DNA of 64,000 nucleotides from Sapria himalayana (lineage: Eukaryota > Streptophyta > Magnoliopsida > Malpighiales > Rafflesiaceae): positions 1 to 64,000 of the forward strand of contig JAREIK010000385.1 of the NCBI GenBank assembly GCA_029783825.1, read 5' to 3'. This document shows, one piece after another, positions 1 through 13,363 of the stretch (position 1 is its first letter; each line of letters begins with the position of its first letter). Under the pieces are notes generated by a model. It was not told the origin of the DNA. It ran no database searches and saw only the letters and a list, made by a program, of their open reading frames with translations. The position numbers and the translations under genes were made by a program.

Positions 1-3000
1 AACTAAGTATTGTATTCATATTTTAGAACTATTAAAAAATTATTATATTTTCAAAGGTCATAACCTTTGAAAATCATGAAAATTCAAAAAAATAAATTTT
101 TTGTTATTTTATTGATTAAATAACTATAAACACGAAAATGTGTAAACATATAAATCAATAAACTCCTTAACCCCAAAACCACAAAAAATATAAACAATTA
201 AATAGTTATACCCTGAATAATAAATATTATCTCATTTTTATTAGTATTCATTATTATTTTAAATATACATTTTAAATTATTTATTAGTTTAATTTTATAG
301 AAATATAAATTAAAAAATAAATTATTAGTGAGACAAATATAATTTAAATAAATTATTTTTCATCAAAAAATATATAGGCTTATAAATGGATACAAAAATT
401 TAAAAATTTAAAATTAATATTTAAAAAAATATTTCACTTTGATTTTGAGTCATTTTAGGTTTTGCAAATATATTTTAAACAATATTTATCTTATTAATAA
501 TATGTTATTACTTTTTTATGATCATTATTATAATAAATATCAATAAAATAGTTTATATAGAATTTATATGATATATAATTATTATGATTATTATAACTTC
601 ATATCGTATTTACTTTTCAAAAAAAAATTTAAAAATTATTATATTTTCAAAGGTTATAACCTTCAAAATTGAGAAAAAATAACAAAAATAAATTCTTTGT
701 TATTTTATTTTTTATATAAAACCTATAAACCACTAAATGACTAAATACTAAAATGACTAAACTCCTAAACCCCGAAGCCCATAAAGACTTAAAACATTAA
801 ATTAGTATAGTCCAAATAATAAATTATAAATCTCAGTTTTATTAGTATTCATTATAATTTCAAATATTCATTTTAATTATTTATCAGTTTATTTTTATAG
901 AAATATTAATTACAAAATAAATTATTAGTGCAACATATATAATTTAAATAATTTATTTTTCATCAAAAAAAATACTCATAAAAAGAGGCAATATTTTAAA
1001 AATAAAATATTATTATTTAATAATATATCTTATTTTGATTTTGAATCATTTTAGATTCTACAATTATTTATAATATCTATCAATAAAATTATTTATATTG
1101 AGTTTACATTATATATAATTATTAAGATTATTATAACTAAATATTATATTCACATTTAAAAAAAAATAAAAATTATTATATTTTCAAAGGTTACAACCTT
1201 CAAAAATTAAAAAAAATCAAAAAATTAAATTTTTTTGTTTTTTCATTCTTAAAAAAAATTATAAATCACTAAAGGTTTAAACAATTAAATCACTAAACTC
1301 CTAAACCACAAAACACCTAAATACTTGAACCATTAAACCGGTATATCCTGAATAATAAATAATAAATTGTAATTTTATTTATATTAATTATAATTTTAAA
1401 TATTCATTTTAATTATTTAGTGGTTTATTATTATAGAATTATAAATTCCAAAATAAATTATGAGTAAGACAAATATAATTTAAATAATTTATTTTTAATA
1501 ACAAAAATATAAAGTAATAAAAAAAATCAAAACATTAAAAAAATTATTATTTAGTAATATATTTTACTTTGATTTGAATAAATTTAGATTTTGCAAATAC
1601 TTTTTAAAAAATAACTATTTTATTAATAATAGTTTATTAATTTATTTATTGATCATAATTATAATATCTAGCAATATAATTATTTATAATCAATTTAAAT
1701 GAATTATAATTATGAAGATTATTATAAATAAATATTATATTTATATTTCAAAAAAATTTAAAAATTATTATATTTTCCAAGTATATAATCTTCAAAAATT
1801 AGAAAAAATATTAAAAATAAATTTTTTGCTATATCATTATTTAAATTAAACATATAAACCACTAAATGACTAAACACTTAAACATCTAAACTCCTAAACA
1901 CAAATGCTCCTAAATACTTAAAACTTTAAACTCACAAACCTTAAATATAATTTAAAAAATTTATTAAAATATTAATTACAAAATAAATTATGAGTGATAC
2001 AAATATAATTTAATTAATTTATTTTTAATCAAAAAAATATATAAGCTTGTAAAAAGAAGCAAAAACTAAAAAACAAACATTATTTTTTAGTAATAAATTT
2101 TACTTGGATTGTGAAAATTTTTAGGTTTTGCAATTATATTTTAATTTATATCCATCATAATAATAATAGCATATTAATTTATTTTGTGATAATCGATATC
2201 ATATCTATTAATAAAATTGTTTATATTTATTTTATATTATATATAATTAAAATGATTATTATTACTAAATATTGTATTCACATTTTTAAAAAATTTTAAA
2301 ATTATTATATTGTCAAAGGTTATAAGCTTTGAAAATGTGAAAAAATATCAAAAATAATTTTTTTGTTATTTCATTTTTTAAACAATACCTATAAACCACT
2401 AAATGCCTAAAAACATAAATCGCTAAAGTCCTAAACAACAAAACCTCTAAATGCTTAAAATATTAAAATGGTATACATTAATAATAATTCATAAATCTCA
2501 TTTTAATTTTTATTCAGTATAATTTTAAATTTTTATTTTAATTATTTATCAGTTTATTTTTGTTGAAATATTAATTACAAAATAAATTATTAGTGAGATA
2601 AATATAATTTAAATTAAACTGGTATACCCTAAATAATAAAGAATAAACCTCTTTTTTTTCATTATAATTTTAAATATTCATTTTAATTATTTATTTGTTT
2701 ATTTTTATATAAATATTAATTAAAAAATAAATTATGAATTAGACAAATATAATTTATGTAAATTATTTTTAATCAAAAAAAATATAGATAAACTTATTAA
2801 AAAAAATTAAAAACAAAAAATAATTATATAGTAATATAATTTGCTTTGCTTTTGAATCATTATAGGTTTTGTAATTATATTTTAATTGATATTTATCTTA
2901 TTAATAATAGATTATTAATTTATTTTTTGATCATTATTAGAATATTTATCAATAATATTGTTTATATTGATTATATATGATATATAAATATAATGATTAT

Positions 3001-6000
3001 TATAACTAAATATTAAATTCACATTTGAAAGAAAATTAAAAATTTTTATATTTTCAAAGGTAATAACCTTTGAAAATATAAAAAAATAATAATAATAAAT
3101 ATTTTGTTATTTTAATTTTTAAATAAAACCTATAAACCACTAAATGCATACACAGTTAAATCAGTAAACTCCAAAAGCCCGTAATGCCTAAATACATAAA
3201 CCATTAAACTGCTATATGCTACTTAATAATTAAGAAATCTAATTTTTATTTCAATTTATTATAATTTCAAATAATCATTTTAATTATTTATTTGTTTATT
3301 TTTATATAAATTATTATTACAAAATGAATTATGAGTGCGACAAATATAATTTAAATAATTTATTTTTATTCAAAAAATATATATATACGCTTAAAAAAGA
3401 AGTAAAATTTTAAAAATTAAAAATTATTATCCAGTAATATTTTTTACTTTAATTTTGAATCAATTTGGGTTTTGCAAATATTTGTTAATTAATATCTATC
3501 TGATTATTAATAGTTTATTAATTTAATTTTTGATCATTATTATAATATCTATCAATAAAATTATTTATATTGAATTTATATGATATATAATTATTAAAAT
3601 TATTATTACTAAATATTGTATTCACATTTCAAAAAAATTTAAATATTATTATATGTTCAAAGGTTATAACCTATTAAAATGATAACAAATTATAAAAATT
3701 TTTTTTGTTATTTTATTTTTTAAATAAAATTTATAAACCACTAAAAGCCTAAAAACATAAATTGCTAAACTCCTAAATGACAAAACCTTTAAATACTTAT
3801 TACATTAAACTAGTATAGATTAATAATAAATCATAAATCTCTTTTTAATTTTTATTCAGTATAATTTTAAATTTTTATTTTAATTATTTAACAGTTTATT
3901 TTTATAGAAATATTAATTACAAAATAAATTATTAGTAAGACAAATCTATTTTATATTAAAACAGTATCCCTAAATAATAAATAATAAATCACATTTTTTT
4001 AATTATAATTTTAAATATTCATTTTAATTATTTATTTTTTTATTTATTTATAAAAATTAATTACAAAATAAATTGAGCTAGAGAAAAATAATTTATATAA
4101 ATTATCTTTCATCAAAAAATTATAGATAAACTTTTTAAAAGAAAAAAATATTTCAAAATAAAAAATTATTATATAGTAATATATTTTGCTTTGCTTTTGA
4201 ATCATTTTAGGTTTTGTAATTATATTTTAATTGATATCTATCTTATTAATAATAGATTATTAATTTATTTTTGATCAATATTAGAATATTTATCAATAAA
4301 ATTATTTATATTGAATTTACATGATATATAATTATTAATATTATTATATCTAAATATTATATTTACATTTGAAAATAATTTAAAAATTATTATATTTTTA
4401 AAGGTTATCATATTTGAAAAAGAAATTGAATCACAAAAATAAATTTTTTGTTATTTTATTATTTATATAAAACCTATAATACTTAAACATTTAAAGCATC
4501 TTTAAAGCTTTAAGTATTTATAAATAATATATAAATATCTATCAATAAATAATAGTTTATTAATTTATTTATTGATCATTATTATATTTATATTTATATT
4601 TAGTTTATTAATATCTATCAATAAATTGTTTATTTTTAATTTACATGATATATCATTATTAAGTTTATCATAAATTAATAGTGTATTCACATTTGAAAAA
4701 AATTTAAAAATTATTATATTTATAAAGGTATTACATTTAAAATTGATAAAAAATTTGAAAAATAATTTTATTATTATTTCATTATTTAAAAAAAATATAT
4801 AAACTACTAAATGCCTAAACACTTAAATCACTAAACTCCTTAACTCCTAAAGACTTAAACCATTAAACCGCTATACCCTAAATAATTAATCATAAATATC
4901 ATTTTTATTTGTATTCATTATAATTTCAATATTCATTTTAATTACAAATATTAATTATAAAATAAATTATTAGTGAGACATATCTTATTTAAATTATTTA
5001 TTTTTCATCAAAAAAAATTTTATCCTTATAAAAAGAGGCAAAATTTTAAAAACAAAAATTTATTATTTAGTAATATATATTATTTTTATTTTTAATCATT
5101 TTAGATTTTGCAATTATATTTTAATTTATATCATTCTTATTAATAATAGTTTATTAATTTTTTATTGATCATTATTATAATAGCTATTAATAAAATTATT
5201 TAAATTGACATTTAAAATAAAATTATATTTTTAAAATTATTATAATCATTATTATAATAGTTATTAATAAAATTACATTATATATAATTATTAAATTTAT
5301 TATTACTGAATATTATATTCACATTTAAAAAAAGTTAAAAATTATTATATTTTTAAAGGTTATAACCTTCAAAAATTAAAAAAAAACTAAAAATTTAATT
5401 TTTTATTTTTTATTCTTTAAATAAAAACTATAAATTACTATAGTCCTAGACACTTAAATTACTAAACCCAAAACACCTAAATACTTAAACCATTAAACCT
5501 GTATAATAAATAATAAATCTCAATTTTATTAGTATTCATTATAATTTTAAATATTCATTTTAATTATTTATTAATTTATTTTTATAGAATTATAAATTAA
5601 AAATAAATTATGTGGAAGACAAATATAATTTAAATAATTTACTTTTAATAACAAAAAATATAAACTTATAAAAAGAAGCAAAACATCAAAAAAATGATTA
5701 TTTACTATTATATTTTATTTTGATTTTGAATAAATTTATGTTTTGCAAATATATTTTAAAAAATATCTATCTATTTAATAATAGTTTATTAATTTATTTT
5801 TTGATCATTAATATAATATCTATCAATATAATTGTTTATATTGAATTAAAATGATATATAATTATTAAGATTATAATAACTAAATATAGTATTCACATAT
5901 ATTATATACTACTACTTAATAATTAATAAATCTAATTTTTATTTTATTTATTATAATTTAAAATATTGATTTTAATTATTTATTAGTTTATTTTTATTAA

Positions 6001-8070
6001 ATATTTATTACAAAATAAATTATGAGTGCGACAAATATAATTTAAATAATTTATTTTTAATCAAAAAATATATATTTACTCTTATAAAAGAAGTTACTAT
6101 ATAAAAATTAAAAATTATTATACATTAATATATTATAGTTTAATCTTGAATTGATTTGGGTATTGTAAATATTTTTTAATTAATATCTATCTTATTATTA
6201 ATAGTATATTAATTTAATTTTTGATCATTATTATATTATCTATCAATAAAATTGTTTATATTGAATTTATATCATATATAATTATTAATATTAAAATAAC
6301 TAAATATTGTATTCACATTTCAAAAAATTTTAAATATTATTATATTTTCAAAGGTTATAACCTATGAAAATGAGAAAAAATTACAAATTTTTTTTTGTTA
6401 TTTTATTGTTTAAATAAAACCTATAAACCACTAAATGCCTAAAAACATAAATTGCTAAACTCCTAAACGACAAGAACTTTAAATACTTAAACCATTAAAC
6501 ATGTGTACATTAATAAAAAATAATAAATCTCAATTTAATTTTTATTAAGTATAATTTTAAATTTTTATTTTAATTATTTATCAGTTTATTTTTATAGAAA
6601 TATTAATTACAAAATAAATTATTAGTGAGTCAGATCTAATATAAATAATTTATTTTTCATCAAAAAAAATATATATATCCTTATAAATAGAGGCAAATTT
6701 TTAAATACAAAATTTAATTATTTAGTAATATATTATATTTTGATTTTGAATCATTTTAGATTTTGTAATTATATTTTAATTTATATCATTCTTATTAATA
6801 ATAGTTTATTAATTTTTTATTGATCATTATTATAATATGTATTAATAAAATTATTTATATTGAGTTTAGATTATATATAATTATTAAGATTATTATAACT
6901 AAATATTATATTCACATCTTAAAAAAATTAAAAATTATTTTATTTTCAAAGGTTATAACTTCAAAAATTAAAAAAAAAATCAAAAAATTAAATTTTTTAA
7001 TTTTTAATTCTTTAAATAAAAACTATAAATCACTAAAGGCCTAAACACTTAAATCACTAAACCCCAAAACACCTAAATACTTAAACCATTTAACATGTAT
7101 ATCCTGAATAATAAATAATAAATCTCAAGTTTATTTGTATTCATTATAATTTTAAATATTCATTTTAATTATTGATTAGTTTATTTTTATAGAATTATAA
7201 ATTAAAAATAAATTATGTGGAAGACAAATATATTTTAAATAATTTACTTTTAATAACAAAAAATATAAACTTATAAAAAGAAGCAAAACATCAAAAAAAT
7301 TATTAATTACTAATATATTTTACTTTGATTTTGAATAATATCTATCAATATAATTATTTATATTGAATTTACATGATATATAATTATTAAGATCATCATA
7401 ACTAAATAAAGTATTCACATAAAAAAAATTTAAAAATTGTTATATTTTCAAAGGTTATAACCTTCAAAAATAATAAAAAATAACAAAAATAAATTTTTTG
7501 TTATATCATTATTTAAATAACACTTATAAACCTTTAAATGCCTAAACACATAAATCTCTAAACTCCTAAACCCTGAAGCCCCTAAATACATAAACCTTTA
7601 AACTCGTAAACCTTAAATATAATTTAAATAATATTTAGAAATATTAATTACAAAATAAATTATTAGTGATACAAATATAATTTAAATAATTTAATTTTCA
7701 TCAAAAAAAATATAAGCTTATAAAAAGAAGCAAAAACTAAAAACAAAAATTATTATTTAGTAATAAATTTTACATAGTTTTTGAATCATTTTAGGTTTTT
7801 TAATTATATTTTAATTTATATCTATCATATTAATAATAACATATTAATTTATTTTTTGATAATTGATATAATATCTATGAATAAAATTATTTATATTTAG
7901 TTTATATTATATATAATTATAATGATTATTATTACTAAATAATGTATTCCCATTTTAAAAATAATTTAAAATTATTATATTTTCAAAGGTTATAACCTTT
8001 GAAAATGTGAAAAAGTATCAAAAATATTTTTTTTTGTTATTTCATTGTTTAAATAAAACCTATAATTATT
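1..8070. repeat. Degenerate AT-rich satellite, ~500-740 bp period
   Basis: About 14 diverged copies of one unit lie head to tail. The best landmark is a palindromic core, CAAAGGTTATAACCTTTG or close variants, near 54, 646, 1187, 1774, 2314, 3052, 3656, 4396, 4722, 5350, 6344, 6943, 7446 and 7981, so most units span 500-740 bp. After each core comes a ~90 bp block of degenerate 7-8 bp steps of the type CCTAAACA/CACTAAAT, then a conserved stretch around TTAGTGAGACAAATATAA, then one around TTTGATTTTGAATCATTTTAGG. Some units are truncated (4396-4722) or longer. Short open frames here are chance products of A/T composition, and I see no gene. Confidence 0.85.
7979..8006. repeat. 28-bp perfect palindrome in the last satellite unit
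   Basis: The sequence from 7979 to 8006 equals its own reverse complement (centre TTATAA, arms ATTTTCAAAGG and CCTTTGAAAAT). It is the longest intact version of the core that recurs in every satellite unit. It could extrude a cruciform or bind a symmetric protein; neither is shown. Confidence 0.9.
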
Positions 8071-8699
8071 GATAAATAGTATATTTTAAAGAATAATATT
8101 TGAAAATAAATAATAAAACCCAAATTATTTATATTTAGTGATTTAAGATAGTATATGATATAAGACATTTCAAAATGTAAAATTTATATTAATTATACAA
8201 TATTTAAGAATTATAAATTTAGAAAATATTAGTAATATAAACAATTTTTTCAAAAGTTTTAAATAATACTTTTTAAGGTTATTTAGGTTTTATTTAATAC
8301 TTATTTTGTGTTTTGTAATTTATTATTAATATTAATTTTTTCAATTATTAATATAAGTTATATCATATAGTATATATCAATATTTTTCAAATAAATTATA
8401 AGACATTTGAGTTTAAATCAAATTATTTATTAATATTAATTAATAATATTTGGTTTATTGATTTTATAATTCTTTGAAAATGTAAATATACTTATATACT
8501 TTCATATACTAATATTTATATTTAATTAAATAGATTTTTAATGGTTAAAATATAACAAATATATTAATAACTTAATAATTATAAGGCATTTAGTGGTTTA
8601 TATTTTAAAAATAGATTATTAATATAAATAAAATTTTTTAATAATAGTTTATTAATTTATTAGTATATTTACATCAAATATACTAATAAAATTATTAGT
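8071..8699. other. AT-rich spacer without recognisable gene
   Basis: Non-periodic A/T-rich DNA between the satellite and the 8-bp minisatellite. Both strands are full of stops. I see nothing that supports a gene or mobile element. Confidence 0.6.
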
Positions 8700-9684
8700 A
8701 TATTTGTATATTTGTATATTAATATATTTATATAATTATATACTTTTATACTTATATAATTATATAATTATAAACTTTTATACTTATATAAATATATATT
8801 TATATACTTATATATTTATATATTTATATAGTTATATATTTATATAGTTATATATTTATATATTTATATATTTATATATTTATATATTTATATATTTATA
8901 TATTTATATATTTATATATTTATATATTTATATATTTATATATTTATATATTTATATATTTATATATTTATATATTTATATATTTATATATTTATATATT
9001 TATATATTTGTATATTTGTATATTTATATATTTATATATTTATATATTTATATATTTATATATTTATATATTTGTATATTTATATATTTATATATTTATA
9101 TATTTCTATATTTATATATTTCTATATTTATATATTTGTATATTTATATATTTGTATATTCATACATTTATACATTTATATATTTAAATATTTATATATT
9201 TAAATATTTATATATTTATATATTCATACATTTATACATTCATATATTTATATATTTATATATTTATATATTTATACATTCATATATTTATATATTTATA
9301 TATTCATATATTCATATATATATATATACATTCATATATTTTTATCTTTAAATATTCATATATTCATACATTCATACATTCATATATTCATACATTCATA
9401 CATTCATACATTCATACATTCATACATTCATACATTCATATATTCATACATTCATATATTCATACATTCATATATTCATATATTCATATATTCATACATT
9501 CATATATTCATATATTCATACATTCATATATTCATACATTCATATATTCATATATTCATACATTCATATATTCATACATTCATATATTCATATATTCATA
9601 CATTCATATATTCATATATTCATACATTCATATATTCATATATTCATATATTCATACATTCATATATCCATATATTCATATATT
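8700..9684. repeat. 8-bp minisatellite, ATATATTT grading into ATTCATAC/ATTCATAT
   Basis: Nearly 1 kb of an 8-base unit. From about 8800 to 9060 the unit is almost pure ATATATTT. Single substitutions (TTTG, TTTC) then accumulate, and from about 9350 to 9684 the unit is ATTCATAC or ATTCATAT. Because 24 bases hold three units, one frame stays open at 9016-9351 and would give an 8-residue Ile/Tyr/Phe repeat; this is an artefact of the array. Confidence 0.95.
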
Positions 9685-10299
9685 GTTTCCAGGAACTATT
9701 ACTATATTTGCCCCCTCGACCTGCCCTCAAGGCCTCCTGCCGCTTACAACACCTATAGTTTAAATGCTAGGAGATTTTTCTGAGAGGCGAATTAAAGATT
9801 TTATCTAGAGAGAAATAATTTTAAGCGTCATCTTTTTTTCTCTCTTGCCACGTTCCGCGCATAGATTATGTGCTAGATTAAGTTTTTTCTGCCCACCCCC
9901 GAAGAATATGGAACTTGCAATTCAAACTATATATTAAAACATAAAATAATTAAAAAAAATATCAAATAAAAAAATATACATATTTAAATATAAAATAATT
10001 ATTTTAACCATCCAGACTCCTGTTACATAAAGTAATTCAAAGAATTATAGAATATATATATTAATAACTATTTTTTAAATTGAAAAATGATATATATTAT
10101 AAATTTATTAAAAATAATTTTATTCAAATAAAATATCTCAACATTAATATTATCAAACTTAATTATTCAAAAAATTAAGAATATCTATTCCACTCATAAT
10201 TTTCAATATGTTATAAATTTTTTAGCTTGCTCTTCATGTGTTTTAAACAAATTTAAAGCTAGATTCACAATTTTACATTAATTGGATAATTAATAATTT
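9685..10299. other. Unique spacer after the minisatellite
   Basis: The minisatellite ends sharply at 9684 and is followed by ~215 bp of more balanced sequence (for example CCCCCTCGACCTGCCCTCAA near 9710), then AT-rich DNA. No coding frame, promoter or repeat is recognisable. The sharp change may mark an old insertion boundary. Confidence 0.5.
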
Positions 10300-10859
10300 T
10301 TATTAAATTATTTTTATTACTTTTAGGATAATATTTGTATGTGATATTTTAGTTAAAATGCACTTGTTATTAATACATTGTGATAGTTTAAATATCGACT
10401 AATTTATTGATGGGTATTTAACTCATGACAAAAAAAAAAGAATTAATAAAATATTAAAGATAAATAATTCCTAAAATATAATTAAAATACTTTGAATGAT
10501 TCATCATCTATGTGAAAAATTTTATGAATTACTAATTTTGATTTTTGAAATTTAGTATGTTTCTCAAATGTTATAGCCTTTGAATAACTGGTAATTTCAT
10601 TTCAATCATTTTTGTAACTTTTAAATTTTTCTTTGTACTCAATATTTTATTTAATATATACTGATGAATAATGTGTTATGTTAGTTGATATATCAACTAA
10701 TTTATTTATGGATATTAAAATCATGACGAAAAAATAAATTTGTAAAATCCTAAATATTAGTTAAATAATTATTAAAATCAAATTAGAATAAAAAATATAG
10801 GAAAAATCTTATAAATAAGTAAGTTTGTTATTTTAAATTTTAACTGATTTCTCAAGGTG
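10300..10859. repeat. ~296-bp tandem repeat, left block
   Basis: About two units of an AT-rich tandem repeat. The landmark 'gactaatttattgatgg/caactaatttatttatgg' occurs near 10398 and 10694, 296 bp apart, each followed by 'catgac(a/g)aaaaaa'. The array is cut at 10860 by the GC-rich element that follows and resumes at about 12584. Confidence 0.75.
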
Positions 10860-10867
10860 CTTTTGGA

Positions 10868-12065
10868 TAGAGGTGTCAAATGAACCATGCGGTGCTAAAG
10901 GTGTCAAATGGGCTTGGCAGCCCAAGCCTGACTTAGAGCTCTATCCAATTTGGTTGTGCTTAGCATAGCATGATCCAGGATCTTGCCCGGGCCCATGTTG
11001 GGTAGACTCTCATCACGACTCATGCATGTGACATGTCGAGGGTATTAAGCACACGTGTCATGCTAGGCACGACCCGTGTGCATGGCACATGGCACAGCAC
11101 GAGGCATAACCTGACTCATGCCCTGAAATCTGCCAACCTAGTCGTGATTCAAGATCATGCTCGACCCGATGCCACCACGTGGTAGTGGAGTGGTGCTCGA
11201 CATGCATGCAGCGATGACGTGACTCATGACCGGCAATGCTATGATGGCGCGATGCCTGATGGGCGACATGACGAGCCAAGCGGGTCAGCAGAAGTGCCGG
11301 CTTGGCTTTGGGGAGAGTCCATATCCCCAAATCCCAACACGAACTGGCCCAAAACTAGACTGACTTCAAGCAGTAAGTTGTGTCGAGACTACTCTCCAGT
11401 AAACCATGTCGTGCATGACACGACATGTGGGCGCGTACGAGCCTGAAAAAATGGGTTGTGCTAGCCCGACATAGCTTATTTGATATCTATATGCGGTGCT
11501 GATACGACCCATTTTTTTAAGGCACGGTCATGTTATCGTGTCATGCCTGGCATAATATGATAATATTTTAGTATCATGTCAGGCATTGAATGATGGCTGG
11601 GTCCACCAGTCCAGCACACCATCATGGTATGGCCATGCTACACAACCATGCTGCACAACCATGCCTTATCATTGGGAACGATATTCTTTTGCGTGTTGTG
11701 AAAGAATCTGATCAGCCACATGATTGATTTTTAAAAATAAATAGACTACCCAATGATGGGGTGGTCTAATTTTTTGCACCATCCCATCTTGGGCATGGGG
11801 TTGGTTTCTAGCTGTTGAAAATAATTCAGACCATACTGTCGCGTGGTTATATGGGCTGGTTTACCATGTCACCGGACCAGGCACTTGGGTCATGCCATGG
11901 GCCGAGCCACCCCATGGCATGATTCTTGATGACTAGCATAGCACAAAATGTGCCTTGGGATGACCTAGTCCGGCACAAGGTATGGTTCTTGACCGTGCTA
12001 GGCACTACTGAATCGAGCCGGGCCAAGGGCTGCACCCGAGCCACTTAGCCCGTTTCACAGATTTA
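10868..12065. mobile_element. GC-rich non-autonomous hAT-like element, 1.2 kb
   Basis: The left end TAGAGGTGTCAAATG matches the terminus of the hAT element at 44530-47897. The right end, read on the other strand, is TAAATCTGTGAAACGGGC, a decayed version of the same terminus. Flanking octamers are cttttgga (10860-10867) and catttgga (12066-12073), 7 of 8 identical, as expected for an aged 8-bp target duplication. The interior is far richer in GC than its surroundings and is built from repeated CATGC/GGCAC/CCCGGG-type motifs. No transposase remnant is visible; frames at 11058-11330 and 11219-11446 overlap on opposite strands and look like nothing known. Removing this element and the next one restores the 296-bp spacing of the host repeat. 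Confidence 0.75.
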
Positions 12066-12148
12066 CATTTGGATTAGGAGCAAATTATATCAAACAAAAT
12101 TTATTTCACATGATTAAGTTTTTTGCTTAGTATTTTTGTAATAAATAG
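12066..12148. repeat. Fragment of the ~296-bp repeat between two insertions
   Basis: A short stretch of the interrupted AT-rich array, including the right-hand target octamer of the preceding element (12066-12073). Confidence 0.5.
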
Positions 12149-12583
12149 TGGGCCCCACTCAATATTAGTTCTCGAGCAGTCCCCGAATGTTATTTGGTTG
12201 CTCAGCCTTCTTCACCAGGCATACTCATATTATCCTCTTAGACCATTAAGATGCATGATTTTACACATTGGTTAGAATTTATTAAAATGTCTTTCATGTT
12301 TCGTCCCTCGGACTTGAACTCAAATCCTTACATTCACACAATAGAATATTGGTTTACCTATTGGGCTCAACAAGTATTATGTTATGGGAATATAAGGAGT
12401 TGGGTTCAAGTCCTAGGGACTCAATATGGGAGGCATGAGAAAAAGTACTTGATTCATATATAAATGTATATTTCTAGATGAGCAAAGCGGACAATATTAG
12501 TATATCTTGTAGTTGAGACCGGATAATTGATTAACATTCGAGGACATCCCCGAGGACCGAGGTCGAGTAGGGCCCACTTTTTG
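12149..12583. mobile_element. Fold-back element with GTGGGCCC ends
   Basis: The two ends are inverted copies: the left starts GTGGGCCCCACTC and continues to a GTCCCCGAATGTT-like segment, and the right end on the minus strand starts GTGGGCCCTACTC and continues to GTCCTCGAATGTT. Similarity between arms reaches deep inside: both contain a GTCCC(T)(A/C)GGACTTGAAC segment (near 12304 on plus, 12400-12420 on minus), which resembles a tRNA-type B box (GGTTCAAGTCC). The element therefore looks like two ~190 bp copies in opposite orientation. A related single arm lies at 24180-24420. The ORF at 12251-12463 is not recognised. Confidence 0.65.
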
Positions 12584-13330
12584 TTACAATTTTAGTTAAG
12601 AATAAACTTTTAAATAATATGATATACTAGTTCAAGTATAAAATATTTTATTGATGCATAATATATACAAGACAAAAAATTAATAAAATATTAAATGTTT
12701 GATATATTATTATTAAAAATCAAAATTAGAATACTTAAAATATTCACAAATCTATTTACAATTTTCTAAAGAGGAATTTTGATCTTTTGAATATTGATTT
12801 AATTTTTAAGGTTATGGTATTTAGATAATGAGCAATTTTTATGAAATCATTTTTGTTATTAATAAAGTAATGTTTGAACTCAATATTATAGTTAAAATAA
12901 ACTTATATATAATATATTATACTTGTTTGAATATAGACTAATTTATTAATATAAACTATGATCATGATCAAAAAATAAATTAATCAAAAATTAGACATCA
13001 AATTAATAATTATTCAAATATAAAGACACACCATCTACGTTAAAATCTTATTGATATATAATTCTAGTCTTTTGAATTAAGCTTGTTTCTTAAGAGCTAT
13101 ATCTATTTATATTGTATTTTTTTTCTATTCAAATTATATTGAATTATTTTAATGTCACTCAAATTATATTTTTCACTAAATAATTTATTTCAAATAAACA
13201 TATAAATAATAAGTTATTTTAGTTCAAACATAGAATAATTTATTGATATATTGAATATTTATGACAAAAAAAAAATAATGAAACATTACATATTTGATAT
13301 GTAATGTTTACTAAAAACATAATTATATAG
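12584..13330. repeat. ~296-bp tandem repeat, right block
   Basis: The array interrupted at 10860 continues here. The 'taatttatt' landmark followed by the 'catga(t/c)' segment recurs near 12630, 12927 and 13227, spacing 297 and 300 bp. A further diverged unit of the family lies at about 23840-24150. Confidence 0.7.
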
Positions 13331-13363
13331 TACTTACAATATTTCAAAATATAGTTAAAAAAA

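Noticed and set aside
1..8070. Organelle DNA insertion
   Set aside because: The tandem satellite structure and lack of any organelle gene argue against it.
9016..9351. 111-codon frame with Ile/Tyr/Phe repeats
   Set aside because: Product of the 8-bp minisatellite; 24-bp periodicity keeps the frame open.
11058..11446. Two overlapping frames of 75-90 codons on opposite strands
   Set aside because: They lie in the GC-rich non-autonomous element, where stops are rare; no family motif.
12400..12425. tRNA gene
   Set aside because: Only a B-box-like GGTTCAAGTCC; no A box or cloverleaf.
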